Assembly (NCBI GenBank): GCA_009774465.1
Contig: VSNT01000018.1
Location: forward strand, 1 to 43,661
Length of the DNA stretch: 43,661 nucleotides
Source of the DNA: Lachnospiraceae bacterium
Lineage (GTDB): Bacteria; Bacillota_A; Clostridia; Lachnospirales; Lachnospiraceae
Direction: 5' to 3'
Part shown: positions 16,745 to 26,042 of the stretch, one piece after another
How positions within the stretch are numbered: position 1 is the stretch's first letter
Layout of the letters: every line of letters starts with the position of its first letter
Translations under genes and position numbers: made by a program
The notes under the pieces: model-generated
Seen by the model: only the letters and a program-made list of their open reading frames with translations
Databases searched by the model: none
What the model was told of the DNA's origin: nothing

Positions 16745-16819
16745 GCCGGAGCTGTTTTTGCAAAGACCGCGAGCCAAATTTCAAATTTGGCTCTGCGATA
16801 TCGAGTTTGTGGCTCCGGC
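16745..16819 (-). ncRNA. Structured leader element, copy A (double hairpin)
   Basis: On the minus strand, the outer arms GCCGGAGC (16812-16819) and GCTCCGGC (16745-16752) enclose a perfect inner hairpin, GAGCCAAATTT (16783-16793) with AAATTTGGCTC (16771-16781). It ends three bases before the GGAGG of the MATE fusion gene. A second copy with the same layout precedes the gene at 30238. The two copies differ by paired changes that keep both stems. Whether it acts as RNA or is a small mobile repeat is unknown. Confidence 0.6.
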
Positions 16820-16859
16820 AGCCCACCTTACACATACTCATAGGAACACTCACATATCT

Positions 16860-19800
16860 TTAAATTCTGCCATCAAAAAATCCCAACGTTTCCAACGCTT
16901 TTAGGGCATTTCTCAGGTAATCTTTATCCGGCATGGGCCACTTAAAGGAAAGCCGGTAAAGGATCTTTGTGGTAAAGCTGTTATCCGCATCAATATAAAC
17001 GCCGCCTGCATCCTCATCTCCCGGCAGATACGCAATCAGACCGGAAATCAGCTCATTTTTATTTTCATCCGCCAGCGCTTTTTCCAGGGCATTTTGAAAT
17101 TCTTCATCACTTACCGTTTCAATTACAATTCCCAAAGCATTCATTTGCTCAATTACATCCGCCATTTGAATCACATAACTGCTGTAAGCGTGAAATACAT
17201 GGAAGTCTCCCTTTGCACCGGCCAGCTTTACAATTGCCTCTGCTGTGGAATCAATGGGTGAAAATTCCGCAGGCATATCCAGTCCGGATACAGGGAATTT
17301 GCCAAGAGCCACATACCCCCGCAGGGTGCGCATAAAGCCATTGGTAACGGAATTAATCTGAAACTCTCCATCGCTGGAGCGGCTCATTAAGTTGCCCACT
17401 CTGATGACCTGCCCTTTCATCCCTTCTGCCACTGCTGTCAAAACTGCCTTTTCTGCCCGGAATTTGGTATCAATGTATTTATTGGAAATACTCTGTCCAA
17501 AGTCCAGCTCGTTTTCATGGAGCTTCTTTTCTTTGGGGAATTTCTCCCTGACATTTTCTCCGGCAACACTTACGGTGGAGATTTGAATCAGTTCTCTTCC
17601 CGTTTCCTGACATAAATGAATTAAATTCAAAACCCCCTGATAATTTACAATTTCCAGCGTATCATCTGCGGAAAAATGCTTTACACAGGCCGCACAGTTA
17701 ATTACCTTTTCAAAATCATACTCTCCCAGTTCATTTACCTTATCTGCATCTGTAATATCCCCCTCAATAACTATAATCCTGTTTCCAAAAAGTTCTTCAT
17801 AGGGATTGCTGAAATAGTACACCAGCATACTTTTCAGTCTTTTTTCCAGAGAAGGCGCATTGCCCTTTCGCAGCAGGCAGTAAATGGTGTTGTGGCAGCT
17901 TTCAATCATAGTCTTTAAGATATGCGCCCCAAGGAAGCCGGTTGCTCCTGTCAAAAGCACATTCCCCAAATCAGCAGGACGAATCTCATCCACATTTTCC
18001 TGCACGTTCTTTTCCAGAACTTCCTCCAGCAGATCCTGCTCTTTGGTCTTTTGCTTTTTCTCTTCTTTCTTTTCTCCCTGCCCTTCCTTTTCCAGAATAT
18101 GCTGCTCTAAGGCAAGAGGCGTTTTATACTCAAACAAATCTGCATAGGACACTCCAATGCCTGCGCTCATGCACTTCATTGCCACCTTTGATGCAGACAA
18201 AGAGGTTCCTCCGTTTTCAAAGAAATCATCTTCAATTCCAATTTGATCTGCGCCGAGAGCCATAGCAAAAATATCACATAATTTCTGCTGAAGCTGTGTA
18301 ACAGGCGCTTTATAATTTTTCTTTTCCTGAGTATATTCCGGCTCCGGAAGTGCTTTTTTATCCACCTTGCCATTATTGGTAAGGGGCAGCTCCTCCAACT
18401 GCATCAGCACCCCGGGAACCATGTAAGGGGTTAAGTATTTCTGCATAAAACAGATCAGATTCTGCTGATCCACCTTCTCTTCCGCCACGAAATAACCGCA
18501 CAGGAACTGATTGGAATCCTTTTCCTTCACAAGAACCACACTGGACTTTACCGTAGGGTACTGGTTCATTACATTTTCAATCTCGTCCAGCTCCACCCGA
18601 AGCCCGCGCAGCTTAACCTGATTATCCATCCGTCCCATAAACTCAATTTTTCCATGATGATTCCATTTTGCAAGGTCGCCGCTTCGATACGCTTTCCTGC
18701 CCTCAAAGGAAATAAACTTCTCCTTCGTCAGCTCAGGTTTGCCCACATAGCCTCTTCCTACCCCGTTTCCAATAATAAGCAGTTCGCCCGGCGCCCCTGC
18801 TGGAAGAAGATTTCCGTATTTATCAATCATCATCATCCTGATATTGGCCATCGGCTTTCCTATGGTAATCTTTTCTCCCGTCACCTGCTCAAAAGCACAG
18901 CCAATGGTGGTTTCCGTAGGCCCATATCCGTTATAGACTAGCGGATTGGAACCAAGGGCCATAATTTTTCCATAAAGGGCCTCCGGAAATGCCTCCGCTC
19001 CAACGTTAAATACCCTGATCTGTGACAGGGACTGCCGCATTTCCGGCATATCAATAATATTGGTAAGGAAAGAAGGCGTGCAGGTCAGCATATTTACCCC
19101 ATGCTCCAAAATCAGCTCCGAAAGGGCAAGAGGATTATGAATTTCCTCCTCATTTGCCATACACACTGTAATTCCGTGGTAGAGCGGAATACATTCCTCC
19201 AATATGGATACATCAAAGGTAATGGCTGCAAAAGCCAACGATACCGCCCCGTTCTGCACGTAAGCGTGGGCTTCTGCGTTAACCGGGTTGTCATCCACAT
19301 AATTTACCAGATTGCGGTGTTCAATCATAACCCCTTTGGGCTTTCCGGTAGAGCCGGAAGTATAAATACAGTAGCATAAATTCTCCGGTTTTATGTCCAC
19401 TATGGGATTTTGAATCTTTCCGCCTTCTGCCAAAAGCGTCTCAAGTCCAAGCGCTTTCGCCTTAAGTCCGTCAAGTAAGTGGCGCCGCTGAATAATTAAT
19501 TCCTCCGGCATAATGACAAATTCCGCCCCGGAATCTTCCAGAATATAGGAAATTCTCTCATCCGGATATTCCGGATCAATGGGCACAAATGCCCCTCCCG
19601 CCTTCATAATTCCCTGTCTTACCGCATAAACATCCACTGTCCGGGGCATCATCACACCTACCATCTGGTCTGTGGATAAGCCCATATCTAAAAGGCGGTT
19701 GGCAATTTTATTTGCATTTTCATTTAACTCACGGAAAGTGCGTTTTTCTCCGTTGGCAATCACTGCTGTTTTTTCAGGGCAAAGCGCTGCCTGACTCTCA

Positions 19801-22800
19801 AACAAAAGGTTTGCTGTGGTCTGTGCAACCGGGTAATCCGTCTTATTATATCCTTCCAGTTCCTGACGGGCCTGATTACTTACCATGCAGACTTCTTTTA
19901 AGTACTTCCTTGTCTTAAATTCTTCCACTGTAACTGCCAGAGCGTCCATCAGTCCCGCCACAGTTTCTTCCTCGTACAAATCGCTTCTGTATTCCACCTG
20001 ATAGCAGATTTCACTTCCATTTATCACTACATCCACGGAAAGAGGCGCTTTTGCAGTATCCAGACGCATGGGTTCTAAAACCGCCTTTTCTCCGGCAATC
20101 TCTTCAAACTGGAAATTATCCCCCTGGAAGGCAAACAGAATATCCGCCTTAATGCCATAGGCTCTGCTGATTTCCGCAAAGGAATAAATATCTGCATTCA
20201 TACTGTTTATAAGCTGTTCGCCGGTTTCCTTAAGATAATCGGCAATCTCTTTTTCTCCGTCTAAGTTACAATACACGGGAAGGGTTTTTACCAGCATACT
20301 GATAATGGAGGAAAATCTGGAATCATTTCGTCCATTGTAGATGGTGGTGAAAACAGCCTCGTCTTTATACACATACCGCCCTGTCACAAAACCAAAGGCA
20401 GCAGTAAACAATGCATTTAACGTAATCTGCTTTTCCTCGCAGAAGCTGCGCAGCGCATCCATATCCACAGATACGTTTCGGCTGTATAATCCCGCTGCAT
20501 TGGATTTTTCTTTTGATGCTGCTTCCTGCTTTGCTTCGGATGACTTTTTCTGCTTATCTTTTGCAGGAAGGAAATCCGTATCGCAGCCGGAAAAGATGGA
20601 ATCATAATAGGCCTTTGCCTGTTTATATTCCTCTCCCTGCAGGGCCTTTTCCTCCACAAGGGAAACCTCAAATCCTGAAAGTTTCTCCGGTTCCAACTTC
20701 TTTCCCGCATAAGCGTCGTTCATATCCTGAATAAAAATACCGCAGGAGGTACCGTCGCTGATAATGTGATGGAATTCCAGGAATAAATAATTTCCCTCTC
20801 CTGTCTCATACAGCTCAATGCGGAACAGTCTTTCTCCTAAAAGCTGATAAGGACGTACCAGTTCTTCCTTTAAAAGCCGATTCTTTATTTCCACTGCAAA
20901 AGGCGCCTTATCATTTCTCTTTAGTCTGATTTCGCCTTCCTCATCCATCTGTAATGTGGCCTTGATATAAGGGTGAGCCGCAACAGTTTCTTCTATGGCA
21001 GCTTTCAGCCTTGAAAGCTCCACCTTTTCATCCAGCTTAAATAAGAATGGAATGTTATATATGGTGCTGTCCGGATTGGCCGCACATTCTACAAAGATGC
21101 CGTTTTGCGTCTGTGTCAGCGGATAATCCTCCAACAGCTCAAACACTTCCTTTTTCTGCCCGCCTGAAAGGAATTTTTCCAGTTTTTCTATGGTATTATT
21201 TTCCTTTAAATCTTTATTCCGCACCACCGCATCCTCAAAAGCAGCTGAAATCAATACGGTAAGCTTTACCCCGCCAATGGAAGTAAGCCCGGCCCGGTAG
21301 ATATCTGTGGTGACGCCAAATTCCCTGTGTCCGATTACCTCAGCCACACAGTCAAAAAGTTTCTCCTGTACCTGTCCCTTTGGCGCTACCAGTTCCTCCT
21401 TTTTCCGCTCCGGCTTGGGAAGGGCCCTTTTATCCACCTTTTGATTCTGGTTTAATGGAATCTTATCAATCTGCATGGTTACCGCCGGAACCATATAGGG
21501 TGGCTTACTCTCTTCGATAAAGGCATTCATCTTTTCAATGTCCACCTGCTCATCAGATACCACATAAGCGGCAATATATTTTCCGCCGGAAGGCTCGTCA
21601 AAGGCTGCCACTGTAGCGTCCTTAATCCCCGGGAATCTGCGTATGATTTCTTCCACTTCCGTCAGCTCTATACGGAAGCCCCTTATCTTTACCTGACCGT
21701 CCCGCCTGCCGATAAACTGAATATTTCCATCCGGGAGGAAACGCACAATATCTCCCGTATGATACATTCTCCTGTAGCCTTCCCCTTCACAGAAAGGATT
21801 GGCTGAATAAGCCTCCGCTGTCTTTTCCGGACGGTTTAAATAACCTCTTGACACCTGATATCCTGAAATACACAGTTCCCCCGGAACCCCTGCGGGCACC
21901 CTTCTCCCAAAAGGATCTGTCACATAAACTTTCATGTTGGAAAGGGACTTACCAATAGGCACATCTTCCTCATATTCCTGCATGGGATAGGCTGTGGAAA
22001 AAATCGTGCATTCAGTGGGGCCATACACATTATAATAGCTGGTGATCCCTTCCGGTGCAAAAGGAGTCAGGGCTTCCCCTCCCATAGACAAATGCTTTAA
22101 GCTGTCACATTTCACACTTGTGGCAAAGGCTCGCCCAATCTGGGTGGTCATAAAGGCATGGGTTACCCCCTGCTCCCTGAAATACCGGTTCAGCTCATTT
22201 AAATCCAGACGAATGGATTCGTCAATAATACAAACCGCCGCGCCGGCAGTAAGGGCGGGATAAAGATCCATCATATGCGCGTCAAAGCCATAGCTGGCAT
22301 AGGCCGCCACTCTGCTTTCCGGCTGCAGGCGGTAATAGTTTTGATACCAATGGCAAAATGCCGCAAGATTTCCATGCTCCAGCATACATCCCTTTGGTAC
22401 GCCGGTGGAGCCGGAAGTATAAAGAAGAATAAACAAATCTTCCGGTTCAGGCGCCTCAGGCAGCTTTTCTGCTTCAGGCAGAGCGCCAATTTCCTTTGTC
22501 AAAAGAACCTTTCCATTATAACCTTCTACCAGAGGCAAAAGGCTTTCCTCTGCTATCAAAAGCTGTGCATCCGCATCCTGAATCATAAAGGCAAGCCGCT
22601 CTTTGGGATAGCTTGGATCCAGAGGCTGATAGGCTGCTCCTGCTTTCAGCACCCCAAGAGACGCAATGGCCATATATTCACACCGGGGAATTAAAACGGA
22701 TACCACCTGCTCCCTACCAATGCCAAGTTCTTCAATATAACCGGCAAGCCGGTCTGTGATCTCATCCAACTGCCCATAGGTATAGCTTCGATCTGTGTAA

Positions 22801-25800
22801 AATACCGCCGCTGCATCCGGCGTGCGCTTTGCCTGCTCCCTGAACAAATCCACAATGGTCTTTGTCCTGTCAAAGGGAACTTCTTTTCCATGAAAACTCT
22901 CCAGAATCTGTATATCCAGTTCCGAAGCCAGTGCAATCTGATTCAGGCTCTGGCAGGAAAGCATTCCCTTTAATGTCTGTACCAGCATTCTCTGCAAGCC
23001 CCTTGCTGTTTCCTCCCGGTACAGATCTTTACGATAATCCAGAGAAATTTCATAACCTCCCTGTCTTTTCATTACCATAACGGAAATGTCTGCCTGTACC
23101 TGGCCTGCGGAAAGAGGCTGCGCCGGATAATTTTTCCCCTCCAAGTGGAAACCGTTTAACATTTCTCCCTGATAAACAAACAAAATGTCCGACGCGATTC
23201 CATATTCCTGTGCCAGTTCTCCGAAAGAAATCACATCCTGCTCCATTGTTTCATAAAAGCTTTTCTGGAATTCCTGTAAATAACTTTCCACCGACAGGGT
23301 TTCTTCCCAGGTCTGATACATGGGCAGCGTACGCACAAACATTCCCACGGACTGTGCCAGTCCTGTCGTATGTCTTCCATTATTTACTGTACAGAACAGG
23401 CTTTTATTTTCCCCTGTGTACTTTCCAAGCGCATAGGCAAAGGCGCCCAGAAACAGAGTGTTTTCTGAAATCCCCTTCTGCTTTGCAAACTGCTCCACCA
23501 ACATAATAGAAACTTCTTCGCCCAGCGCCATGCGGACTGTCCCGCTTTCCGCGCTGACCGTCTTTGGCTTATAGTCCTTCAAAAGACTGTCCCCTGCCTC
23601 TGTATCCATAAGCTTATTCTTAAAATATTCTCTGGCCGCCTGATATTTGGGAGTATCCTTTACTGTCTCCTCAAAAACAGCCACATCCAACAGGGAAATC
23701 TCCTCCGGCTTCGGCTCCTTTCCCTGATAAAGAAGAGATATCTCATCTAAAAATACTGTCACTGAGGTACCATCAAAAATCAGATGATGCACGTCAAAGA
23801 AAAAGAAGTTCCCACAAAGAGCCAGACGGTAAAGAGGTTCTTCTCCCAATGTAAAGGGGCGGACAAAGCCTTGTTTTACCTTTTCAATCTCACTTATATC
23901 AAGCACTGTTACGTCAGCTTCCATAAACTCCGGACAAAGCTTCATCACAGGCATTCCCTCTTTTAACAGAATCTTCACGCCAAATGCCGGATGCATGGCA
24001 ACAGCCTTTTTCACTGCCTCCCGGAATCTGTCTTTATCAATGTCTTTCGGAAGTTCACAGCACATGGGGATGTTGTACATCTTGCTTGTTGGATCGTTTA
24101 CACACTCTAAGTAAACTCCCATCTGGGAATCCGTAAGAGGCCATTCTTTCCGTTCTGCCGAAGATTTCCGTATTTCCATACAGCTTTCTTCTTTTTTGTT
24201 CTCTGCCTCTTCCTGCAAAAGAAGCGCAATTTTTTCCGGCGTTCTGCCCTTTAACACCATCCCCGGCGAAAGAGGCGCATCCGAAAGATGCTCCATCAGT
24301 TTCAGCACGTTAATGGAATCTCCCCCCAACTGGAAAAAGTCGTCCCAAAGCCCCACTCTGCCACAATGCAGGACTTCTTCAAAAGCTTTGCAGATACGCT
24401 TTTGCATTTCATTTTCCGGCTCTTTGTATGCCGCTTTATATTCCGAGATTCCGGGAGGTAAAAGCGCCTTCCTATCCAGCTTTCCGTTTACATTTTTAGG
24501 AAGCTCCTCCAGCTCTTTTAAAAAGCGGGGAATCATATAATCAGGCAATGCTTCCTTTAAGGATGCTCGGATTTTCTCACCCGTTACTTCTCCTTCGGCC
24601 ACATAATATCCGCACAGATAATTCTGTCCGTTTTCATCCTCAAATGCCTTTACCACAGCATTTTTGACTCCAGACACTGCCGCCATTCTTATTTCAATTT
24701 CTCCGGTTTCCACCCGCTGACCGTTGATTTTTACCATCCAGTCTTTGCGGTTTACATAGACAAAATTTCCATCAGGCAGTTTTCTCCCCATATCTCCCGT
24801 ATGCAGCAGCACTTTCCCGTCTGCCTGATGGATAAAGGTACGTTCACTTAATTCCTTCTGATTTAAATAACACTTCCCTAAAATACCTCTGACGCAGATT
24901 TCTCCCTCCTCACCGTCAGGAACTTCCTTTCCTTCTTCATCCAAAAGAAGCATTTCAATTCCCTGGGCCGGCTTCCCAATGGGCGTATTTTCCACAGGCT
25001 CACTTACAATAAAAGAGGAAACCACAGGAATCGTCTCACTTAAACCATAGGTATTATAAAGGGTATATCCGTCGCCGCTCATCATGGAAACCCGCTCGCT
25101 TCCGGTAATCACTTTTTTCAGCGCTTTTCCATGATTTTTAAAATAACGCAATAGCTGTGGGCTGATAAAACCGCAGGTAATCTCTTTCTGAGCATAATAA
25201 TCCTCCAGCAGGCGCACGTCTTTCCGCACCTCCTCGGATAGCATATGTACACAGCCGCCGCTGCATAAAATGGCGAAATACTCAAACAATGTGGCAACAA
25301 AGGACAGAGGCGCCATTGCCGCCATGCGCTCCTTCGGTCCAAACCCAAAAGCCTGTATATTCCTTACTACTCCTGCAAAAAAGCTGGCATGTGTGTGGAC
25401 AATCCCCTTAGGGCGTCCGGTAGAACCTGAGGTATAAACCAGCAGCGCCCGTCCTTCATCCGAAGCTTTCCCTTCACCGACTGGCTCATACCTGTCAATA
25501 TCTTCCATCCATGCCCCATCAATGATGCCTGCTGCCTCACAGTCCTTTTGAATATATGTAATCCGCTCCTTCGGATAATCAGGAAGCAGCGGCACATAAG
25601 CAGCGCCTGCCATCAAAATTCCAATTTCTGCCGCCACATATTCCATTCTCCTGTCCATGCACACTAAAACTGCTCTCCCCGAGACATCTCCCATTTCCTT
25701 TAAAAGTTTGGCCGCAGCCTGCCTGCTTTTTTCATCAAGCTCCCGATAAGTGGTGCTTCTTGCACCTCCCATATCCACAATTGCAGTCTGATCCGGCATT

Positions 25801-25838
25801 TCCTGCACAATCTTCCCAAACCCGTCTAAAAAATTCAT
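16860..25838 (-). CDS. Nonribosomal peptide synthetase A-T-C-A-T-C-A-T-reductase
   Basis: A three-module synthetase of about 2,992 residues. A1 spans about 20-475 (TSGSTGRPKG near 135), T1 about 480-550 (LGGDS near 506) and C1 about 570-985 (HHLIFDG near 686). A2 spans about 1010-1490, T2 about 1495-1560 (AGLTS, a divergent carrier motif) and C2 about 1575-2010 (HHIISDG near 1692). A3 spans about 2030-2500, T3 about 2515-2585 (GGTS near 2544) and the reductase about 2620-2985. The reductase shows TGATGFLG and the Tyr-xxx-Lys of YIDTK, so the chain should be released as an aldehyde or alcohol. Specificity positions read V-A-F-F-I-G-T-P-V for A1, D-A-M-F-S-G-V-I-F for A2 and D-V-L-T-N-G-G-I-G for A3. 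A1 lacks Asp235. C2 carries a Lys-rich insert. The start at 25838 has GAGGAGG; an ATG at 25871 does not. Confidence 0.95.
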   Translation of the reverse strand: MNFLDGFGKIVQEMPDQTAIVDMGGARSTTYRELDEKSRQAAAKLLKEMGDVSGRAVLVCMDRRMEYVAAEIGILMAGAAYVPLLPDYPKERITYIQKDCEAAGIIDGAWMEDIDRYEPVGEGKASDEGRALLVYTSGSTGRPKGIVHTHASFFAGVVRNIQAFGFGPKERMAAMAPLSFVATLFEYFAILCSGGCVHMLSEEVRKDVRLLEDYYAQKEITCGFISPQLLRYFKNHGKALKKVITGSERVSMMSGDGYTLYNTYGLSETIPVVSSFIVSEPVENTPIGKPAQGIEMLLLDEEGKEVPDGEEGEICVRGILGKCYLNQKELSERTFIHQADGKVLLHTGDMGRKLPDGNFVYVNRKDWMVKINGQRVETGEIEIRMAAVSGVKNAVVKAFEDENGQNYLCGYYVAEGEVTGEKIRASLKEALPDYMIPRFLKELEELPKNVNGKLDRKALLPPGISEYKAAYKEPENEMQKRICKAFEEVLHCGRVGLWDDFFQLGGDSINVLKLMEHLSDAPLSPGMVLKGRTPEKIALLLQEEAENKKEESCMEIRKSSAERKEWPLTDSQMGVYLECVNDPTSKMYNIPMCCELPKDIDKDRFREAVKKAVAMHPAFGVKILLKEGMPVMKLCPEFMEADVTVLDISEIEKVKQGFVRPFTLGEEPLYRLALCGNFFFFDVHHLIFDGTSVTVFLDEISLLYQGKEPKPEEISLLDVAVFEETVKDTPKYQAAREYFKNKLMDTEAGDSLLKDYKPKTVSAESGTVRMALGEEVSIMLVEQFAKQKGISENTLFLGAFAYALGKYTGENKSLFCTVNNGRHTTGLAQSVGMFVRTLPMYQTWEETLSVESYLQEFQKSFYETMEQDVISFGELAQEYGIASDILFVYQGEMLNGFHLEGKNYPAQPLSAGQVQADISVMVMKRQGGYEISLDYRKDLYREETARGLQRMLVQTLKGMLSCQSLNQIALASELDIQILESFHGKEVPFDRTKTIVDLFREQAKRTPDAAAVFYTDRSYTYGQLDEITDRLAGYIEELGIGREQVVSVLIPRCEYMAIASLGVLKAGAAYQPLDPSYPKERLAFMIQDADAQLLIAEESLLPLVEGYNGKVLLTKEIGALPEAEKLPEAPEPEDLFILLYTSGSTGVPKGCMLEHGNLAAFCHWYQNYYRLQPESRVAAYASYGFDAHMMDLYPALTAGAAVCIIDESIRLDLNELNRYFREQGVTHAFMTTQIGRAFATSVKCDSLKHLSMGGEALTPFAPEGITSYYNVYGPTECTIFSTAYPMQEYEEDVPIGKSLSNMKVYVTDPFGRRVPAGVPGELCISGYQVSRGYLNRPEKTAEAYSANPFCEGEGYRRMYHTGDIVRFLPDGNIQFIGRRDGQVKIRGFRIELTEVEEIIRRFPGIKDATVAAFDEPSGGKYIAAYVVSDEQVDIEKMNAFIEESKPPYMVPAVTMQIDKIPLNQNQKVDKRALPKPERKKEELVAPKGQVQEKLFDCVAEVIGHREFGVTTDIYRAGLTSIGGVKLTVLISAAFEDAVVRNKDLKENNTIEKLEKFLSGGQKKEVFELLEDYPLTQTQNGIFVECAANPDSTIYNIPFLFKLDEKVELSRLKAAIEETVAAHPYIKATLQMDEEGEIRLKRNDKAPFAVEIKNRLLKEELVRPYQLLGERLFRIELYETGEGNYLFLEFHHIISDGTSCGIFIQDMNDAYAGKKLEPEKLSGFEVSLVEEKALQGEEYKQAKAYYDSIFSGCDTDFLPAKDKQKKSSEAKQEAASKEKSNAAGLYSRNVSVDMDALRSFCEEKQITLNALFTAAFGFVTGRYVYKDEAVFTTIYNGRNDSRFSSIISMLVKTLPVYCNLDGEKEIADYLKETGEQLINSMNADIYSFAEISRAYGIKADILFAFQGDNFQFEEIAGEKAVLEPMRLDTAKAPLSVDVVINGSEICYQVEYRSDLYEEETVAGLMDALAVTVEEFKTRKYLKEVCMVSNQARQELEGYNKTDYPVAQTTANLLFESQAALCPEKTAVIANGEKRTFRELNENANKIANRLLDMGLSTDQMVGVMMPRTVDVYAVRQGIMKAGGAFVPIDPEYPDERISYILEDSGAEFVIMPEELIIQRRHLLDGLKAKALGLETLLAEGGKIQNPIVDIKPENLCYCIYTSGSTGKPKGVMIEHRNLVNYVDDNPVNAEAHAYVQNGAVSLAFAAITFDVSILEECIPLYHGITVCMANEEEIHNPLALSELILEHGVNMLTCTPSFLTNIIDMPEMRQSLSQIRVFNVGAEAFPEALYGKIMALGSNPLVYNGYGPTETTIGCAFEQVTGEKITIGKPMANIRMMMIDKYGNLLPAGAPGELLIIGNGVGRGYVGKPELTKEKFISFEGRKAYRSGDLAKWNHHGKIEFMGRMDNQVKLRGLRVELDEIENVMNQYPTVKSSVVLVKEKDSNQFLCGYFVAEEKVDQQNLICFMQKYLTPYMVPGVLMQLEELPLTNNGKVDKKALPEPEYTQEKKNYKAPVTQLQQKLCDIFAMALGADQIGIEDDFFENGGTSLSASKVAMKCMSAGIGVSYADLFEYKTPLALEQHILEKEGQGEKKEEKKQKTKEQDLLEEVLEKNVQENVDEIRPADLGNVLLTGATGFLGAHILKTMIESCHNTIYCLLRKGNAPSLEKRLKSMLVYYFSNPYEELFGNRIIVIEGDITDADKVNELGEYDFEKVINCAACVKHFSADDTLEIVNYQGVLNLIHLCQETGRELIQISTVSVAGENVREKFPKEKKLHENELDFGQSISNKYIDTKFRAEKAVLTAVAEGMKGQVIRVGNLMSRSSDGEFQINSVTNGFMRTLRGYVALGKFPVSGLDMPAEFSPIDSTAEAIVKLAGAKGDFHVFHAYSSYVIQMADVIEQMNALGIVIETVSDEEFQNALEKALADENKNELISGLIAYLPGDEDAGGVYIDADNSFTTKILYRLSFKWPMPDKDYLRNALKALETLGFFDGRI

Positions 25839-25885
25839 ACCCCAATCCTCCTCTGTCACTTGTTCTGTCATTGATCCCGTATTCC

Positions 25886-25940
25886 ATCAATATCTGATGT
25901 TCATGATATTGATATAATACAAATGATATAGGAGAAACAA
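25886..25940 (-). promoter_or_regulatory. Synthetase promoter with inverted-repeat operator
   Basis: On the minus strand, TTGTTT (25935-25940), a 17-base spacer and TTATAT (25912-25917) make a plausible promoter. A perfect inverted repeat, ATCAATATC and GATATTGAT with a 10-base spacer (25886-25913), touches the -10 box and covers the expected start of transcription. That is where a repressor would bind. No regulator gene lies in the cluster itself. Confidence 0.55.
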
Positions 25941-25991
25941 TAAAAAGAAAATCTGGTTGGTATAATTTGATACGGAAATGGGACAATTTGC

Positions 25992-26040
25992 AAAAATGCC
26001 ATTACTCGTGTTTTCAGGTGTTTTCAACAAGTAATGGCAT
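25992..26040 (-). terminator. Terminator of the CptIN locus
   Basis: ATGCCATTACT and AGTAATGGCAT arms around a loop of about 24 bases are followed by TTTTTG on the minus strand, just past the toxin stop. It isolates the synthetase promoter from the toxin transcript. Confidence 0.85.
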
Positions 26041-26042
26041 CA

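Noticed and set aside
16771..16793. The GAGCCAAATTT hairpin as a plain terminator of the synthetase gene
   Set aside because: No T run follows it on the minus strand, and it is nested in a larger repeat that recurs before another gene.
20417..20710. A second small gene in another frame inside the synthetase
   Set aside because: It is an Arg-rich shifted reading of the condensation domain with no start signal.
22275..22694. A 139-residue frame antisense to the synthetase
   Set aside because: Its composition is that of a mirror of a GC-richer coding strand, with no ribosome site or known motif.
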